Assembly: GCA_963377175.1 (NCBI GenBank)
Contig: CAUJNA010003001.1
Span: forward strand, 437,501 to 501,500
From: Effrenium voratum
Taxonomy: Eukaryota > Sar > Dinophyceae > Suessiales > Symbiodiniaceae
Direction: 5' to 3'
DNA: 64,000 nucleotides
Below are positions 13,230-23,846 of the stretch, piece by piece (the stretch's first letter is position 1; every line of letters starts with the position of its first letter). The translations under genes and the position numbers were made by a program. The notes under the pieces were generated by a model. That model had not been told where the DNA came from, ran no database searches, and was given only the letters and a program-made list of their open reading frames with translations.

Positions 13230-16200
13230 ACAAATAACAAGCTACCCGAATACATAAACTGAAGACTAGCATTTGCGGACGGCCCCCATTTGCTGAGTGG
13301 ATGGCCCCCCAAAAACAGTCCAAACTTTAAATTTACCACTAAAATGGTCTTCCCAAAAAGTTTAAAGTTCATGAACTCAGAAGGTGAGTCAAAACGAGGG
13401 CCACACCCAAATCGGGCTACACCCCAGCGCGCCTCCTGAGCTGCTCGCACCGCTCCTCCAGGGCCTCTTTGGGTGCGTCTGCCACGATGGTGGTAGCGTC
13501 CTGGCACGACTGGGGCAACTGATCTGGGCTCGTCTTGGGAACACCTCTTTGGGTTTGAAAGGACCCCAGAGTCATCACCGGGGCTCCCCATTTTGAGACA
13601 TAGTGCAAGCTTGACAACGCTTGAAATGCCAATAGTCTGAGGTCGATGTCCCAAATGTTGCAAAGGCAAACCAAAGTGTAAGCCATGTCTCAAGGCTTTG
13701 CGGTTTCAGTCAAACTTGGCAATCCAATCGTGTGTCACGGATGTCATGGGCTCTCCTGCAAGACTATTCTATGTTGTACAGGGTGGACTACCCTCCCATT
13801 CACCAACAGGGTACCTGACTGGGGGGTCCTGGAAGACTATGTTCCTTCAAAAGAAACCTCTGGTGGGTTCCATGTTAGAGGACAGGAGGGCAAGTATGAA
13901 CCATATTCGATGCATATTGAGATTTTGTCCACCAAATGTGGGCAAGCAAATGGTTCGGATGCTTTTGTGGAATGTTAGATTTTGAAATTAACTAAAAATG
14001 CAACAACCTGTTCAGATACTTCGTCGCACACCCCCACACCCCGTGTACCCTGGGGTTAGGGTTCCAAAGCGCTTCTTCCGTGCATCGTTTCGATGCAGGG
14101 GAAGAGCTGGCACAGCGCTTTGACAGAAGGCGTGTTTTGTCACTTTGCAACTTGAGCAAGGATGGCCGAGGCATTAAAGTTACAAGGGGCAGCCACCTAC
14201 AAGAGCGATTTTGCCCATCATTTATAGTACAAAGGACACGCACCTTTCAGGAAAACAGGGGGAGCCCCACAGCAAGCCAACCAAACCCATATCATTGCAG
14301 TTCTTTGGGTTTGAAAGGACCCCAATGGGAAACCAACCATTTTGGGGGGGTCCAAACAAATTTGAGAAGAAAAACACCCTTTGCTAGAACTCACAATCCG
14401 GAAATAAGGAATCAGGTGGTGGGCAAACAAGAAAGTAGCCGCACTGGTTCGTCACGAAACCGTAACCCGAAAAGCGGAAGGTCAAGGAACTTGGAGAGTA
14501 AGCGGGGTTCAACAACCGTCAATCACAAGGGTCTAGGGTCCTTAGACCCTTTTGCCTTCAAAGGCTAAAGGAGTTCCCGCCTTTCTGGGCAAAGTTCAAG
14601 AAACATCACCGACCAAAAGCAAGCGATGGAAGTCCCGAAGCAAAAAACACCGACCAACAGTAAGAATTGGAGCTCCCAAGAAACGTTCCTTCGAGGACGT
14701 CGCACAGCTCTCTACGTAGCAACGCGATTGATCTTTGCCCAGCTCCAGGGAGCGAGCTGAACCCACCCGATGCGCCTTGCTCACGGTAATGCGCCGGGCA
14801 GTGCCTCAACGCCGGTCGAGAGCGGATGAAAAAAGGAGCTGCTTCGATCCGTAGGTCATGGACCCCCAGGAAAGCCTTGGGAGGGGGGGTGGGGGTCCAT
14901 GAGTAGGGCATGAGGGAGTGACCCCAAGCTGAACGCAACTGGTAGTTTCCTTCATCCCTTTATGGTTCTCAAACCCGAATAAAATTCCCTGCTGAGAAGC
15001 AGCATAATTGGGTGACTGGGACCGCCTAGTTGAGGTGCTTAGCCGGGTTTGGTTCTTATGTCTCTCCTGCGAATGGCGGGGAGGGGGAACCGCTGGGTCA
15101 GCGCTTCGGCAGCAAGGATCCCAAGTCCCTACACATGAGACCCTCTTTTGTTCAGCGCAATTACCCTTTTTGGGGTTGCTTCCGAGCCAAACTGGCCCAT
15201 CTCAACTTTGCTTGAACCAATGCCAAACACAGATGCAACTAGCGGCAAACCCGATCCAAGCAGCCAAACACCACGCTCATCCGAATCTGATCAAACCACA
15301 TAAAAGCGCATGTGTTGCCGAACATCTGGGCTGGAAGCGATGGTGTCCTTCTGCCCCGCCAGTTTAGGGTCCCGACCCTCAAGGGGGCACCATTGGTCAA
15401 CACCTCCCTGCAGCATCGGCACCACTGCCCACTCGGCATCAACACAGCCACCTACTCGCTTACCAACTGACCTTCTTCACCTGACTTTCTTGACCTGACC
15501 TTCTTGACTCAACCCCAAAAAGGCGGTAGAGAAATACAATCCTGAACCCTCCATTGATACCTTCTTTTTTGCTCGCTTTCTTTCTGCTCAAACACACAGG
15601 TTGTGCCCGATTCTTCAATTTCTGCCCGAGCAATGGACAAGTGCCCCAGGTTTATATTTTCAAATGAGCACTTATTTTTTTGCGTTCGTTTACGTGTTGT
15701 TGCGCTCGTTTTGCGGGCCGTTGCGGGCGCTCTTGCACACAATTTTCTGCTCGAGCAGGTCATATTAGGACCTGACAGCCCGCATGCCTCCAAACACTGC
15801 TCGAGGTCCAAAAAAGAGGACAAGCCAAGAAAAACAAGTGCGAATTCCAAAAGCCAGCCGATTGACAGGGGAGGCAGAAATTTCAGTTTCGTTTGAAGGT
15901 CCAGGAAGGGGCTAAACAATATATATATATGAATACCCACAGGCCCCGTTCCAATGATTCACGCCCTGGCGGTACATCCCAACAAAACTCTTAAGCTGAC
16001 AAGCAAGATGTGCCGACAGCTTGGCAATACCGACACCCTGGTATTTGTCCGCTTAGATGGCACAGCCCCGGAACTCTTGTGGAACCCTCCCGAAAAGCTG
16101 CTCCGAACCACCCCAGAGCTTGTTTGGGCCTAGAGAGGACCCCAAAGCTGCCCAAGGCAAAAGGGAACAGCCTGGCAACCTAACAGCGAGCTTGTTTTTC

Positions 16201-18071
16201 TCCTTTTAGGGCACGGATTTAGGGGTGAACTAGGAAGCTCCGAGCTCCATTTTACAACCTAAGGGACCCATCTTGTTGCCTATTTTAGACACACATCCCT
16301 TGCAAGTCCACCCCGTCCGAGGCACCAAAGTCCTCGGGCTCGATGCTATCAAGCTTTCGGCCCAACTCTTCCGTGATGTACCTCTGGACTTTGCCCGGGC
16401 TTCGGCGGCGGAAGCTTCCTTTAGGCGGAGGACCCAGAGAAAATATCCTCCATTCGCTCTTGATTGCCCCCTGGGAAAAAGACACACTGTTTCTGGTAGT
16501 GAGAGATTCCTGTTACAACCAACATGGGAAACAAAAAACACATGTTCTTAAATATTAGAGCGCAAGGAATTTTAACCTCAAGACTTTCCTCGTTGTTCTT
16601 GGGCTCTGGTTTCCAGCTCAGAAATGCCGGGAAAGGCTTGTGGTTGCCTCATGGACAACTTTGCCATACACATGGGTTTGTCTCAAAATAGGAGACCCCG
16701 AAGAATGGAGAGTTCCTGATTGAAATCCTGCAAATGGACCCCACAAGGGGTTCCTTGTTTTGAGACATGCTCAACTAACAAGTTACCGGTTGCTTCGGTA
16801 CTGGCACGCCAGGGTTGGTCGATTGCCTCACCTTTGGGCACAAGGTGAACCACATTGCTTGCCTGGAACTTGGACGGCTGCTCGAAACCACGAAAGGAAT
16901 TTGACATGAGGTGTCTTGATTTAAACACACTTCTGCACTCATCACTATTCAGCAACCTCAATTAAGCAATCCCCAAGCAAGTGCGCTTCATTCATTCCGG
17001 GTAAGCTCCTGTCATGTTGCCACCAAGTGAGCTCGCTACTGGTGCAAGTACTTCCGCGAAGAGTCGATACCCTAACCCTTTCACCTGCAAAACATGGACG
17101 GGCACAAATCCCTTTTGGCGGAGCACTTTGATTTTGGACAAGTTGTTTCACCGCTGCACCAAGCCATGTTTGTTGATGCCAGGCTGCATCCCATCTGAAC
17201 GAATAGACATTGTAGGAGTTGCTTCGCACAAAAGGAAATGCACCGCCTTTTTCCTGAAGGTTTGAGGTGAAGACTTCCAATTTCTCGACGAGAACTTGTA
17301 CATCCTTTTGCATGGCCAAATCCCCCAATTGCCAAGCGCTTCACGTGGCGCCGGTCACCAGGGCAATGTCCTGAGGCGAACAAGTGGCAACCCCTGGGTG
17401 CCTTGGTGACGGTGGCCATGGGAAGAAGCAGAAGGCGCCTGGTTGCTGTTAGATTTTGGAGTGAACCCCTCCACAAACAAGGCAACAAGGGGTCCAGTGA
17501 CTGGAGGTCGAGGGGTCCAGTGACCAATGTTACCAGAAAAAAACAAATCATGGGACTATTGGGTCAGCTTCTGGAACCACCCACCCTCCCACTCCAAACA
17601 CCATTGGTCTAGGGTCTCATCTGTGGCATGTCAACTTTTAAGTTTTGCAGTGCAAACTGCAAACACATCTTCTTCTTGTGAGCAACCTGCATCATACGCC
17701 AACAGGTGCGGGGGGTGTGCTACTTCCTTCTCCCTGCAAGAAGCTGACAGGTCTGTTGGCCAATGGGAAAATGAGGATTCGTCCCTGCAGGTTGTCGCAC
17801 TGCGCATGTCAGGCAATGCAAATGTGAGGTTGTATTTTCCATCCGGGCTTTGGCTGCGGCACAAGTGAAAAACCATTCGCCAACATGTTTTAAATCAGCT
17901 TCCCTCTACAGGGTGGTTGGGAGCCAGTGGTTTGGTGGTGAATTGGTTGGTTTCCCATTTGACTCATATTCAAAACCGTGTAATTATTGAAATGGTCTAC
18001 CCAGAACCATGTAAAGAAATAAGAAGGCGGCCGCAGCTGGGATTGTCCCTTACTAACCTGCATCTACACGG
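13230..18071. other. Non-coding repeat-rich DNA
   Basis: No gene is supported. The region holds dispersed repeat R2 copy b and a second copy of the phrase TCTTTGGGTTTGAAAGGACC (13547 and 14302). Short frames on both strands lack domains. It ends at the left target-site duplication of the LINE-type element. Confidence 0.55.
13813..13887 (+). repeat. Dispersed repeat R2, copy b
   Basis: Partner of 3078-3152, in the same orientation. Confidence 0.6.
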
Positions 18072-18086
18072 GTTTTGATTGTGGCT
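18072..18086. repeat. Target-site duplication, 3' side of the LINE-type element
   Basis: GTTTTGATTGTGGCT is identical at 18072-18086 and 28829-28843, and the intervening 10.7 kb contains all the minus-strand retroelement ORFs. A perfect 15-bp direct repeat at exactly these boundaries is the expected footprint of target-primed reverse transcription, and it fixes both element ends. Confidence 0.9.
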
Positions 18087-18110
18087 GGCGGTAGCGGCGC
18101 TGTCTATCCT

Positions 18111-18126
18111 CCAGGGCATTGCCTGG
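18111..18126 (-). other. 3'-terminal hairpin of the LINE-type element
   Basis: CCAGG and CCTGG pair around a 6-nt loop, 24-39 nt from the element's 3' end and just after the last stop codon. Many LINE and SINE families without a poly(A) tail carry such a stem-loop as the recognition site for their reverse transcriptase. That role is inferred here. Confidence 0.45.
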
Positions 18127-18129
18127 GAA

Positions 18130-19032
18130 TCACGGAGTGAACCCTAAACACGAAAGAAGGGCCACAAGGGTGTTGACCTGCGAGGAAAGTTCAGCGACTC
18201 TAGCCTCACAGGCCGCAGGCAGAATAACCTCTGAATACTGCACCTTGCACGGGGGCATCCTGCGAAGCCTGCCGAGCCTCGTCCAGGGAACTGTGAAACC
18301 ACAGAGCACACAACGGGGCTCGCAAGGGTCCCAATCGGTGCCATAGCAGTGGGAGAGCCCGGGGGCGCCGGCCAGACGACTGGCCCACCCGGTCATAAGA
18401 TGTTTTCTTCGACCTAAACAAAACCGAAGTCTTCGCACAGAGGAGTTCCCGAGTGCTTCGCGCAGCTGCCCGGCGTCCAAGCTGTAAAGGAAGTTGATCG
18501 GTACCACCTCAATGAGGTGCTCTTTCAAGAGGATCTTGCATGCATCCAGACGATCCTGAACCGAGGTCAAGGCATCAAAAATGATGCAAGGGCGGTCATG
18601 GGTCTGGTTCAAGCCGGGAAGAACCGGGCCCGCCATCTTATCATTCAAACGAGACCGAACCACCAGGGAGGCAAACACCGGCGAAGACCTCCAGCAGGTG
18701 ATAGATGCGCCAACCTGATCCATAGTGACATAAAGCTTACGCAGCGGCCTGCCCAGCATAAGATATTCCTCATTCAAGTTGACCAGAACTTTAGTCCCAA
18801 TGTTGATGCCGTCGTGCCGTGGAAGCAACAGCCCAAAGGGCAACGTCGGCAGCGGAGGCCAAGACTGACAAAGCTCCAACATGTCCGGCTCGGTTTCAAC
18901 ACCAATCGGAATCCCTTGCATTTTGAGAATACCCAGACATAACATCCGGATCTTCCACTGGGCCTCACGAGCAGTCTTGATCTTCCGCAGGAAAGGCGCT
19001 TTGTCCCCTGCAATAAAGATGAAGAGCAGCAA
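18130..19032 (-). CDS. Unknown 3'-terminal ORF of the LINE-type element
   Basis: About 300 codons in the same frame as the endonuclease-RT ORF, separated from it only by one TGA (19057-19059) and eight codons. The listed start is a TTG, so it is either a C-terminal extension read through the TGA, the remains of one continuous protein broken by a nonsense change, or a separate ORF starting at an internal ATG. I recognise no domain, and no RNase H signature is visible. The N-terminal part is hydrophobic (LLLFIFIAG), the middle contains charged stretches, and the C terminus has several Cys residues. It ends 43 bp before the element's 3' boundary, leaving almost no 3' UTR. Confidence 0.5.
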   Translation of the reverse strand: MLLFIFIAGDKAPFLRKIKTAREAQWKIRMLCLGILKMQGIPIGVETEPDMLELCQSWPPLPTLPFGLLLPRHDGINIGTKVLVNLNEEYLMLGRPLRKLYVTMDQVGASITCWRSSPVFASLVVRSRLNDKMAGPVLPGLNQTHDRPCIIFDALTSVQDRLDACKILLKEHLIEVVPINFLYSLDAGQLREALGNSSVRRLRFCLGRRKHLMTGWASRLAGAPGLSHCYGTDWDPCEPRCVLCGFTVPWTRLGRLRRMPPCKVQYSEVILPAACEARVAELSSQVNTLVALLSCLGFTP

Positions 19033-19056
19033 GGCCTCAATCCAAGTATGCCTTCT

Positions 19057-22000
19057 TCAGAGGGTGTCAGCTTTGCCTTTGTCAAATATGCACCAGTCAA
19101 GCATACCCCGAAGGAGGTGGAAGTCTTCAATACACCCACCCCAGTACCATAAGTTAGCTTTGACCGCCATCATATCAGGGTCGATAGTCAAGAATTGTCC
19201 CCTTTTAAACACAACGTGGCTGTGGAAGGGGGAGCTGAGCAAATAAATATCTTCCGGCTGAGCGTGCTGTCGATCAGCACGTTCAGACTGCATCGGAGCA
19301 TGATCAAGCTGAATATTGTAATCAATTGTACGGAGATCGCGGTGACGAGCTTCCCATTTACCAAGGAGGTCAACCGCTTGTCGTTGAATCGTACCCCATT
19401 TAGCCTGAAGCCTAGGGGGAAGGTCCTTGCAGAACACAAGAAGGTGTTGCGAACAGGGGCTCCACTGCAACCAGGATTCCCAACCTTCATCCCATTGACT
19501 GCGCAGATCGGCCCAAAAAGGGCATTCCCAAAACAGGTGCGCCATAGTTGCGTCATGGTGTCTACATTCTCTGCACTCTGGAGTATCAGTGAACTTCTTG
19601 ACAAATTGCACGTGGAAGGAATTAATCCCGTTGATCAGCACTCGAATGAGCTTTTGTTGCACGGGGTGCCCTTCAGGCAATAAGTGAAGAAGCGCAGTGG
19701 TTGTGCCGAAATCGTGGTTGCCGATTCCCTTCCAACAGGTGGAGTTGCACTGTTCCAACTCAGAAGCAATCTTGTTACGGAAGGAATGACTAAGAGCCTT
19801 GCTCATAACTTTGCAGTCGCTACTTCCAAAGGTCCAAAGCAATTTACCCTCATCGTTGCTAACTTGCAAGTTGTCAATGTTCAAATGAAGCTGCAAATAT
19901 TCCAAATCCTTCTTAAGCTGGGAAACAGGGCCAATCTTCTTGATAGAGGGGAGAGCTTTCTCCCAGCTCTGAATCACTGCATCCTTGAAGGCGGGCCTCT
20001 TGAAGGCATGATTGTTCCAGAAGAGCAGGTTCCTCCAGACAAAGAAAAACTCAGGGTCCATAAGCAAGTAGTTCTTCTGAAACAGAATTCGAGCCGAAAA
20101 GGTCCCAAGCCTGCTTCCGTGTGCCGCAGTACGAATAGCCGTGCGAAGCTGCCTGAGCTGATCCTTAGTCGGTCTCAGTGTAGCGCCTGCATACGTAAGC
20201 ATGGGAATAATGACCGTGCGGACAATCATATTGGTGGTGGCCGCAGGTTGGTTGGCCCTTGCAAGCAATTGTAGCGCGGTAATAGCTCTGTGTATTTTCT
20301 TTTCAAACCAAGTCTTAGAAGAAAAGAGCCCGATGGCCAGGGGAACACCAAGGTAATCAACCGATTTGACTTCCTTGACCACTTGCCCATCCCGCCAACA
20401 AAGCGGCGTGGACTTCTTCACATCTCTGATTTGACAAGTCTTTATTTGCGTGCGAAAATTATGAAGCGTATCCCAGGCCTCGGTACGTCCAAAGGCATGC
20501 TGGAGTTCATTCGAGTCACCTTCCGTGAAAAGAAGCCTATCATCCACATACACATAATTGTAGACAGCGCTGTTGAGATCTCTTGACCAAACCGCCAGCA
20601 CCAGGCTAGCGGCGGCCATACTGATGGGGTCACCCTGAGGCAACCCGATCGTCCCAAGAACGGGCCGTCTGGCTATTATGCTGGAGGTGGAAACGAATCT
20701 CCTCATGTGCCTGATGGAGTGAATCCAGGCGCCGACAGCCGCCTGACGCATACCCCATTCGGATAAGGCATGACAAGCGAGCCAATGTGGGATACAATCG
20801 AAGAACTTGACTGTGTCGATTGCCACACCATGAAATGAGAGGTGCGTCTCATTCTGGCATTTTTCGGCCGATAGAGAGGCGTGCAGCCAAGCCTGGTAGC
20901 CACTGCGCTGAGGTACACCCCCAATAATGTTCTCAGGGAGATTATCAAAGGTAATTTCACCACACTTCAAAAGCCACTTGTGGAAAATGCGCAGAGCCGT
21001 GACTTCGATAGTTATGGGTCTCATGGCATCGAGATCAAAGCCGGCTTCACCTTTCGGAATAACCACAAGTTTAGCATTAAGCCAGTGCTTGGGAACCCTT
21101 CCGCAAATAACGCAAAGCATAAAAAGACTGTGCAGGAAATCCACGCCCCTTGGCGGAAGCTTTTTGAAATGCGCGTAGGTCCAACCACCAAGCCCCGGCG
21201 ACGAGATACCTTTCCCGTTTCTGAGGATCTGATTGAGGTGTTTCACATTCCACATATCTGCAGGGACTTCGTGGTTGGCGTTGCCTACATCCCAGGACAT
21301 TTGGTCATCATGCTGGTAAACTGAAGCAAAGAAGTCGCGGATGACATCCACCGTCTCTTGAGGGGTCTTGGTCCAGCCATCGTTCGCTTTGATAAAAGGG
21401 GGGGGCTTGCGGGTTGGGGTCCTGACCCATTTGCAAACGTCCCCAATCCATTTACTCTTCTGGGACTTGTCGCCGGGCTGCTGCATTCTGTGCTTCCAAG
21501 CCTGAAGTTTGTCAAGTGAGGGTTGACCCAGCTCAAGAAGGGCTTCACGGATTTCTTCGTGCTCCTGAGCTTCACTGGATTGCGCAATAAGCTTCCTGTG
21601 AAAAATCGCTTTCTGCTGGTTTCCCCAATGCATTTTGACTCCCAGGCCAGGGACTCGCTTGAAGTTGGTATGGCCGTTCCAGAAACGAAACATAGTTGAG
21701 GCGAAGATGGACCAGCACATATCCACATCAAATTTCTCATAAGCCACACACCATTCATCTTGCAACTCATCCCAAACTTCGGCGTGATTTCCACACTGCT
21801 CGTTGATGTGATATCCTTCAATCTGCAAGTATTGATGCACCTCGGCGTTCCAATTGAGCTTGGTCGAGATGATGGCGTGCCCATTGTGGTAGGGGAAAAA
21901 CGTGATTGGAGGACCGAATTCCATTCGAACGTCTTTGTGACAAATAATGTCATCAATCTTCGTCTTGGATTGAGCTCTCTGAAAGGTGTAAGGATCGGGA

Positions 22001-22626
22001 CCAAGCATGTCCGTCAACTTGGAGTACAAGTCCTCGAAGAGGAGGTCCATGTCCGTCCCCCACAGTAGGGGACTATTGAAGTCTCCAGCAATGGAATGAG
22101 GTTGGACCTCCTGCGCATCGGCGGCGAGGTCCCGCAGGAACTGGAAGTTCTTCTGCGGGTCATCAGGAGCATAAACATTCCAAAGCGTCCTCCAAGTGGT
22201 ACCGTCGAAGAAGTTGACAGCCAGGAATCTTCCCTGCTCGTGCCAGTACTCCATCCTTGCAGGTGACGGGCCCACGTGGGCCGGAATCTCCTTCTTGATA
22301 GCGATAGCTACTCCAGGGCACTGCTTGTGATGCAGACCAACTTTGCCACAGCCTTTCTTTTTCCAAACCGGGCACTTGCCAAACAGGAGTTGGTAACCTG
22401 AAGAGTCGGCCGAGTTAGCAAACAATTGAGCTTTGCGAGAGTCAATCCGGGTTTCTTGTAAAGCAAGGATGGAAAACCCCATGCTGAGAACCATATTGAG
22501 CTTGTCCGAGAGGCTGTTGAGATTCCATGTACCAAGGAAGACTTCACTTGTCATACCTCCAACCAAGGAGAAAATACAATACAATAAACGGGAAACTGGC
22601 TCCTGAGGAAAGGAGCCTCCATTCAT
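19057..22626 (-). CDS. LINE ORF2: APE-type endonuclease and reverse transcriptase
   Basis: A 1,189-residue protein starting at an ATG seven codons after the TGA of the preceding frame. Residues 27-255 form an exonuclease-endonuclease-phosphatase domain with WNLNSL, LQETR, AGDFNS, KTKIDDII and NGHAII, which correspond to the catalytic Asn, Glu, Asp/Asn, Asp and His motifs of APE-type LINE endonucleases. The usual Asp of the final S-D-H motif is replaced (NGH). Residues about 480-800 are a reverse transcriptase, with palm motif A (FFDCIP), motif B (GLPQGDPIS), the catalytic YVDD (20535-20552) and YLGVPL. A CxxC-H-C knuckle (CRECRHHDATMAHLFWEC) lies near residue 1020, as in many LINEs. The endonuclease nicks the target and the RT primes cDNA synthesis from the nick. 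The frame is intact, so this half could still act in trans. Confidence 0.95.
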   Translation of the reverse strand: MNGGSFPQEPVSRLLYCIFSLVGGMTSEVFLGTWNLNSLSDKLNMVLSMGFSILALQETRIDSRKAQLFANSADSSGYQLLFGKCPVWKKKGCGKVGLHHKQCPGVAIAIKKEIPAHVGPSPARMEYWHEQGRFLAVNFFDGTTWRTLWNVYAPDDPQKNFQFLRDLAADAQEVQPHSIAGDFNSPLLWGTDMDLLFEDLYSKLTDMLGPDPYTFQRAQSKTKIDDIICHKDVRMEFGPPITFFPYHNGHAIISTKLNWNAEVHQYLQIEGYHINEQCGNHAEVWDELQDEWCVAYEKFDVDMCWSIFASTMFRFWNGHTNFKRVPGLGVKMHWGNQQKAIFHRKLIAQSSEAQEHEEIREALLELGQPSLDKLQAWKHRMQQPGDKSQKSKWIGDVCKWVRTPTRKPPPFIKANDGWTKTPQETVDVIRDFFASVYQHDDQMSWDVGNANHEVPADMWNVKHLNQILRNGKGISSPGLGGWTYAHFKKLPPRGVDFLHSLFMLCVICGRVPKHWLNAKLVVIPKGEAGFDLDAMRPITIEVTALRIFHKWLLKCGEITFDNLPENIIGGVPQRSGYQAWLHASLSAEKCQNETHLSFHGVAIDTVKFFDCIPHWLACHALSEWGMRQAAVGAWIHSIRHMRRFVSTSSIIARRPVLGTIGLPQGDPISMAAASLVLAVWSRDLNSAVYNYVYVDDRLLFTEGDSNELQHAFGRTEAWDTLHNFRTQIKTCQIRDVKKSTPLCWRDGQVVKEVKSVDYLGVPLAIGLFSSKTWFEKKIHRAITALQLLARANQPAATTNMIVRTVIIPMLTYAGATLRPTKDQLRQLRTAIRTAAHGSRLGTFSARILFQKNYLLMDPEFFFVWRNLLFWNNHAFKRPAFKDAVIQSWEKALPSIKKIGPVSQLKKDLEYLQLHLNIDNLQVSNDEGKLLWTFGSSDCKVMSKALSHSFRNKIASELEQCNSTCWKGIGNHDFGTTTALLHLLPEGHPVQQKLIRVLINGINSFHVQFVKKFTDTPECRECRHHDATMAHLFWECPFWADLRSQWDEGWESWLQWSPCSQHLLVFCKDLPPRLQAKWGTIQRQAVDLLGKWEARHRDLRTIDYNIQLDHAPMQSERADRQHAQPEDIYLLSSPFHSHVVFKRGQFLTIDPDMMAVKANLWYWGGCIEDFHLLRGMLDWCIFDKGKADTL

Positions 22627-22647
22627 ATCCGCGCGGTGAGTCCCTAG

Positions 22648-22899
22648 TCAAGGCTGACCGGGGAACCCATCATCTTCGAAAAGGGAGGACGCCGCAATAT
22701 CCTCTTCCATCTGTTCTTCCTGCGCCTGCAACTCCGGGGACTGGAGCAGGGATTGAAGAGCCTGTAGCTGTTCCGTCATGGCCGCAATCTGCTCCATGAT
22801 CTGCCCTCGAGACATAGTGCCTGTCGCTCCCTGAGTCTGCGTGGAGCTCTTGGTAGGAGTGCCAATCCGAATCCTCTTCTTGGGACCTTCATCAACCAA
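22648..22899 (-). CDS. C-terminal fragment of LINE ORF1 (coiled coil)
   Basis: The last stretch of the ORF1 frame, reached from the preceding fragment by a -1 shift at the T5/A5 run 22937-22941. It contains a Gln/Leu-rich heptad region (MEQIAAMTEQLQALQSLLQ) likely to form a short coiled coil, followed by an acidic tail ending GFPGQP and TGA. The coiled coil fits the self-association seen in other LINE ORF1 proteins. The frame beginning is not a real start codon. Confidence 0.6.
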   Translation of the reverse strand: MVDEGPKKRIRIGTPTKSSTQTQGATGTMSRGQIMEQIAAMTEQLQALQSLLQSPELQAQEEQMEEDIAASSLFEDDGFPGQP

Positions 22900-23846
22900 G
22901 GGGGCATTCCACCGAACAGAGTGTGAAGGACCGTCCTTTTTGGCAGCGCTCGACCCATTCCCTTTGCCTTTCTGAAGCTGGCTCTTGAAGGACGGGTAGT
23001 TGACGGGATCAGTTTTGGGGGGTCAACCCTAGGGGCCGGCACAACGCTTCGGACAGTGGGCTCAACCGTCACAACTCTTCTCTCATAGCCAAAAAAGAAA
23101 GGGGCCGAAGTTAAGGGAGGATTCTGGCTGCTCCGAACCAGATACTGCACTCCTCCATTGCGGAATCTCCTGCTTCCAGGCTGCACTTCTGCTTCCCAAG
23201 CCATAGCTTGCAATAGTTCCATGACATCCTCTGCGACAAAATACTGTGGCAGGCCGAAAATGCGAAACAGTGGCGTGCTGACCTGTCCAAGGGCCTCCTT
23301 GGTCTTTTGAAAATCAGCTTGTGACACTCGCAGCGCATAACAATCTTGTTTTTTAAAGATCCCATAATGATTAGGGACTTCCTTGGCAAATTCCAAGACT
23401 TGCTCGACAGTGAGGGGAAGGCCTTCCCTTTTCAACCAAACAGGTCTAGTGGTGACCGGGCAATCTCGAGGAGTGTCAATCTCCAAGACCGGGGAGGACT
23501 TCCTGAGAACCTCATCCAGCTTTCCTTTCGGAATCCGAGCATTAATACCCCATTGTCCATCCACGTTCCTCAGGTTCCAAATATCGATGAGCTCAATACC
23601 AGCCAGTTGATGCTGCATCCATTGACGAATAGCTGAGAACTGCTTCTGTCGGATAGCATTTTGAATATCCCTGTCCTCAGATCCAAACCGCATCCTCAGT
23701 GCAAAGGTACGCTGGGTAACCTGAGTGCTCGTTTGGATGAACTTGCGCCCTGTTTCAGGAACTGATCCAGAAAGGGTATGCAAATGCCCCGTCAACAGAA
23801 CAGTATCATGAAAGGTGCCCTGCGTCTTGAACAGTCGAATTTGCAT
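22776..23846 (-). CDS. LINE ORF1 fragment, possible RRM-like RNA-binding region
   Basis: 356 codons in the frame that follows the preceding fragment after a -1 shift at the TTT run (23882-23884). Two stretches of alternating beta- and helix-like sequence (around IWNLRNVDGQWGINARIP and YALRVSQADFQKTKEAL...RIFGLPQYFVAEDV) resemble RRM-type nucleic-acid binding folds, which are common in LINE ORF1 proteins. This is inference from pattern only. A basic Pro/Arg-rich region follows. The ATG at 23846 is internal to the original reading frame and is probably not a true start. Confidence 0.55.
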   Translation of the reverse strand: MQIRLFKTQGTFHDTVLLTGHLHTLSGSVPETGRKFIQTSTQVTQRTFALRMRFGSEDRDIQNAIRQKQFSAIRQWMQHQLAGIELIDIWNLRNVDGQWGINARIPKGKLDEVLRKSSPVLEIDTPRDCPVTTRPVWLKREGLPLTVEQVLEFAKEVPNHYGIFKKQDCYALRVSQADFQKTKEALGQVSTPLFRIFGLPQYFVAEDVMELLQAMAWEAEVQPGSRRFRNGGVQYLVRSSQNPPLTSAPFFFGYERRVVTVEPTVRSVVPAPRVDPPKLIPSTTRPSRASFRKAKGMGRALPKRTVLHTLFGGMPPWLMKVPRRGFGLALLPRAPRRLRERQALCLEGRSWSRLRP

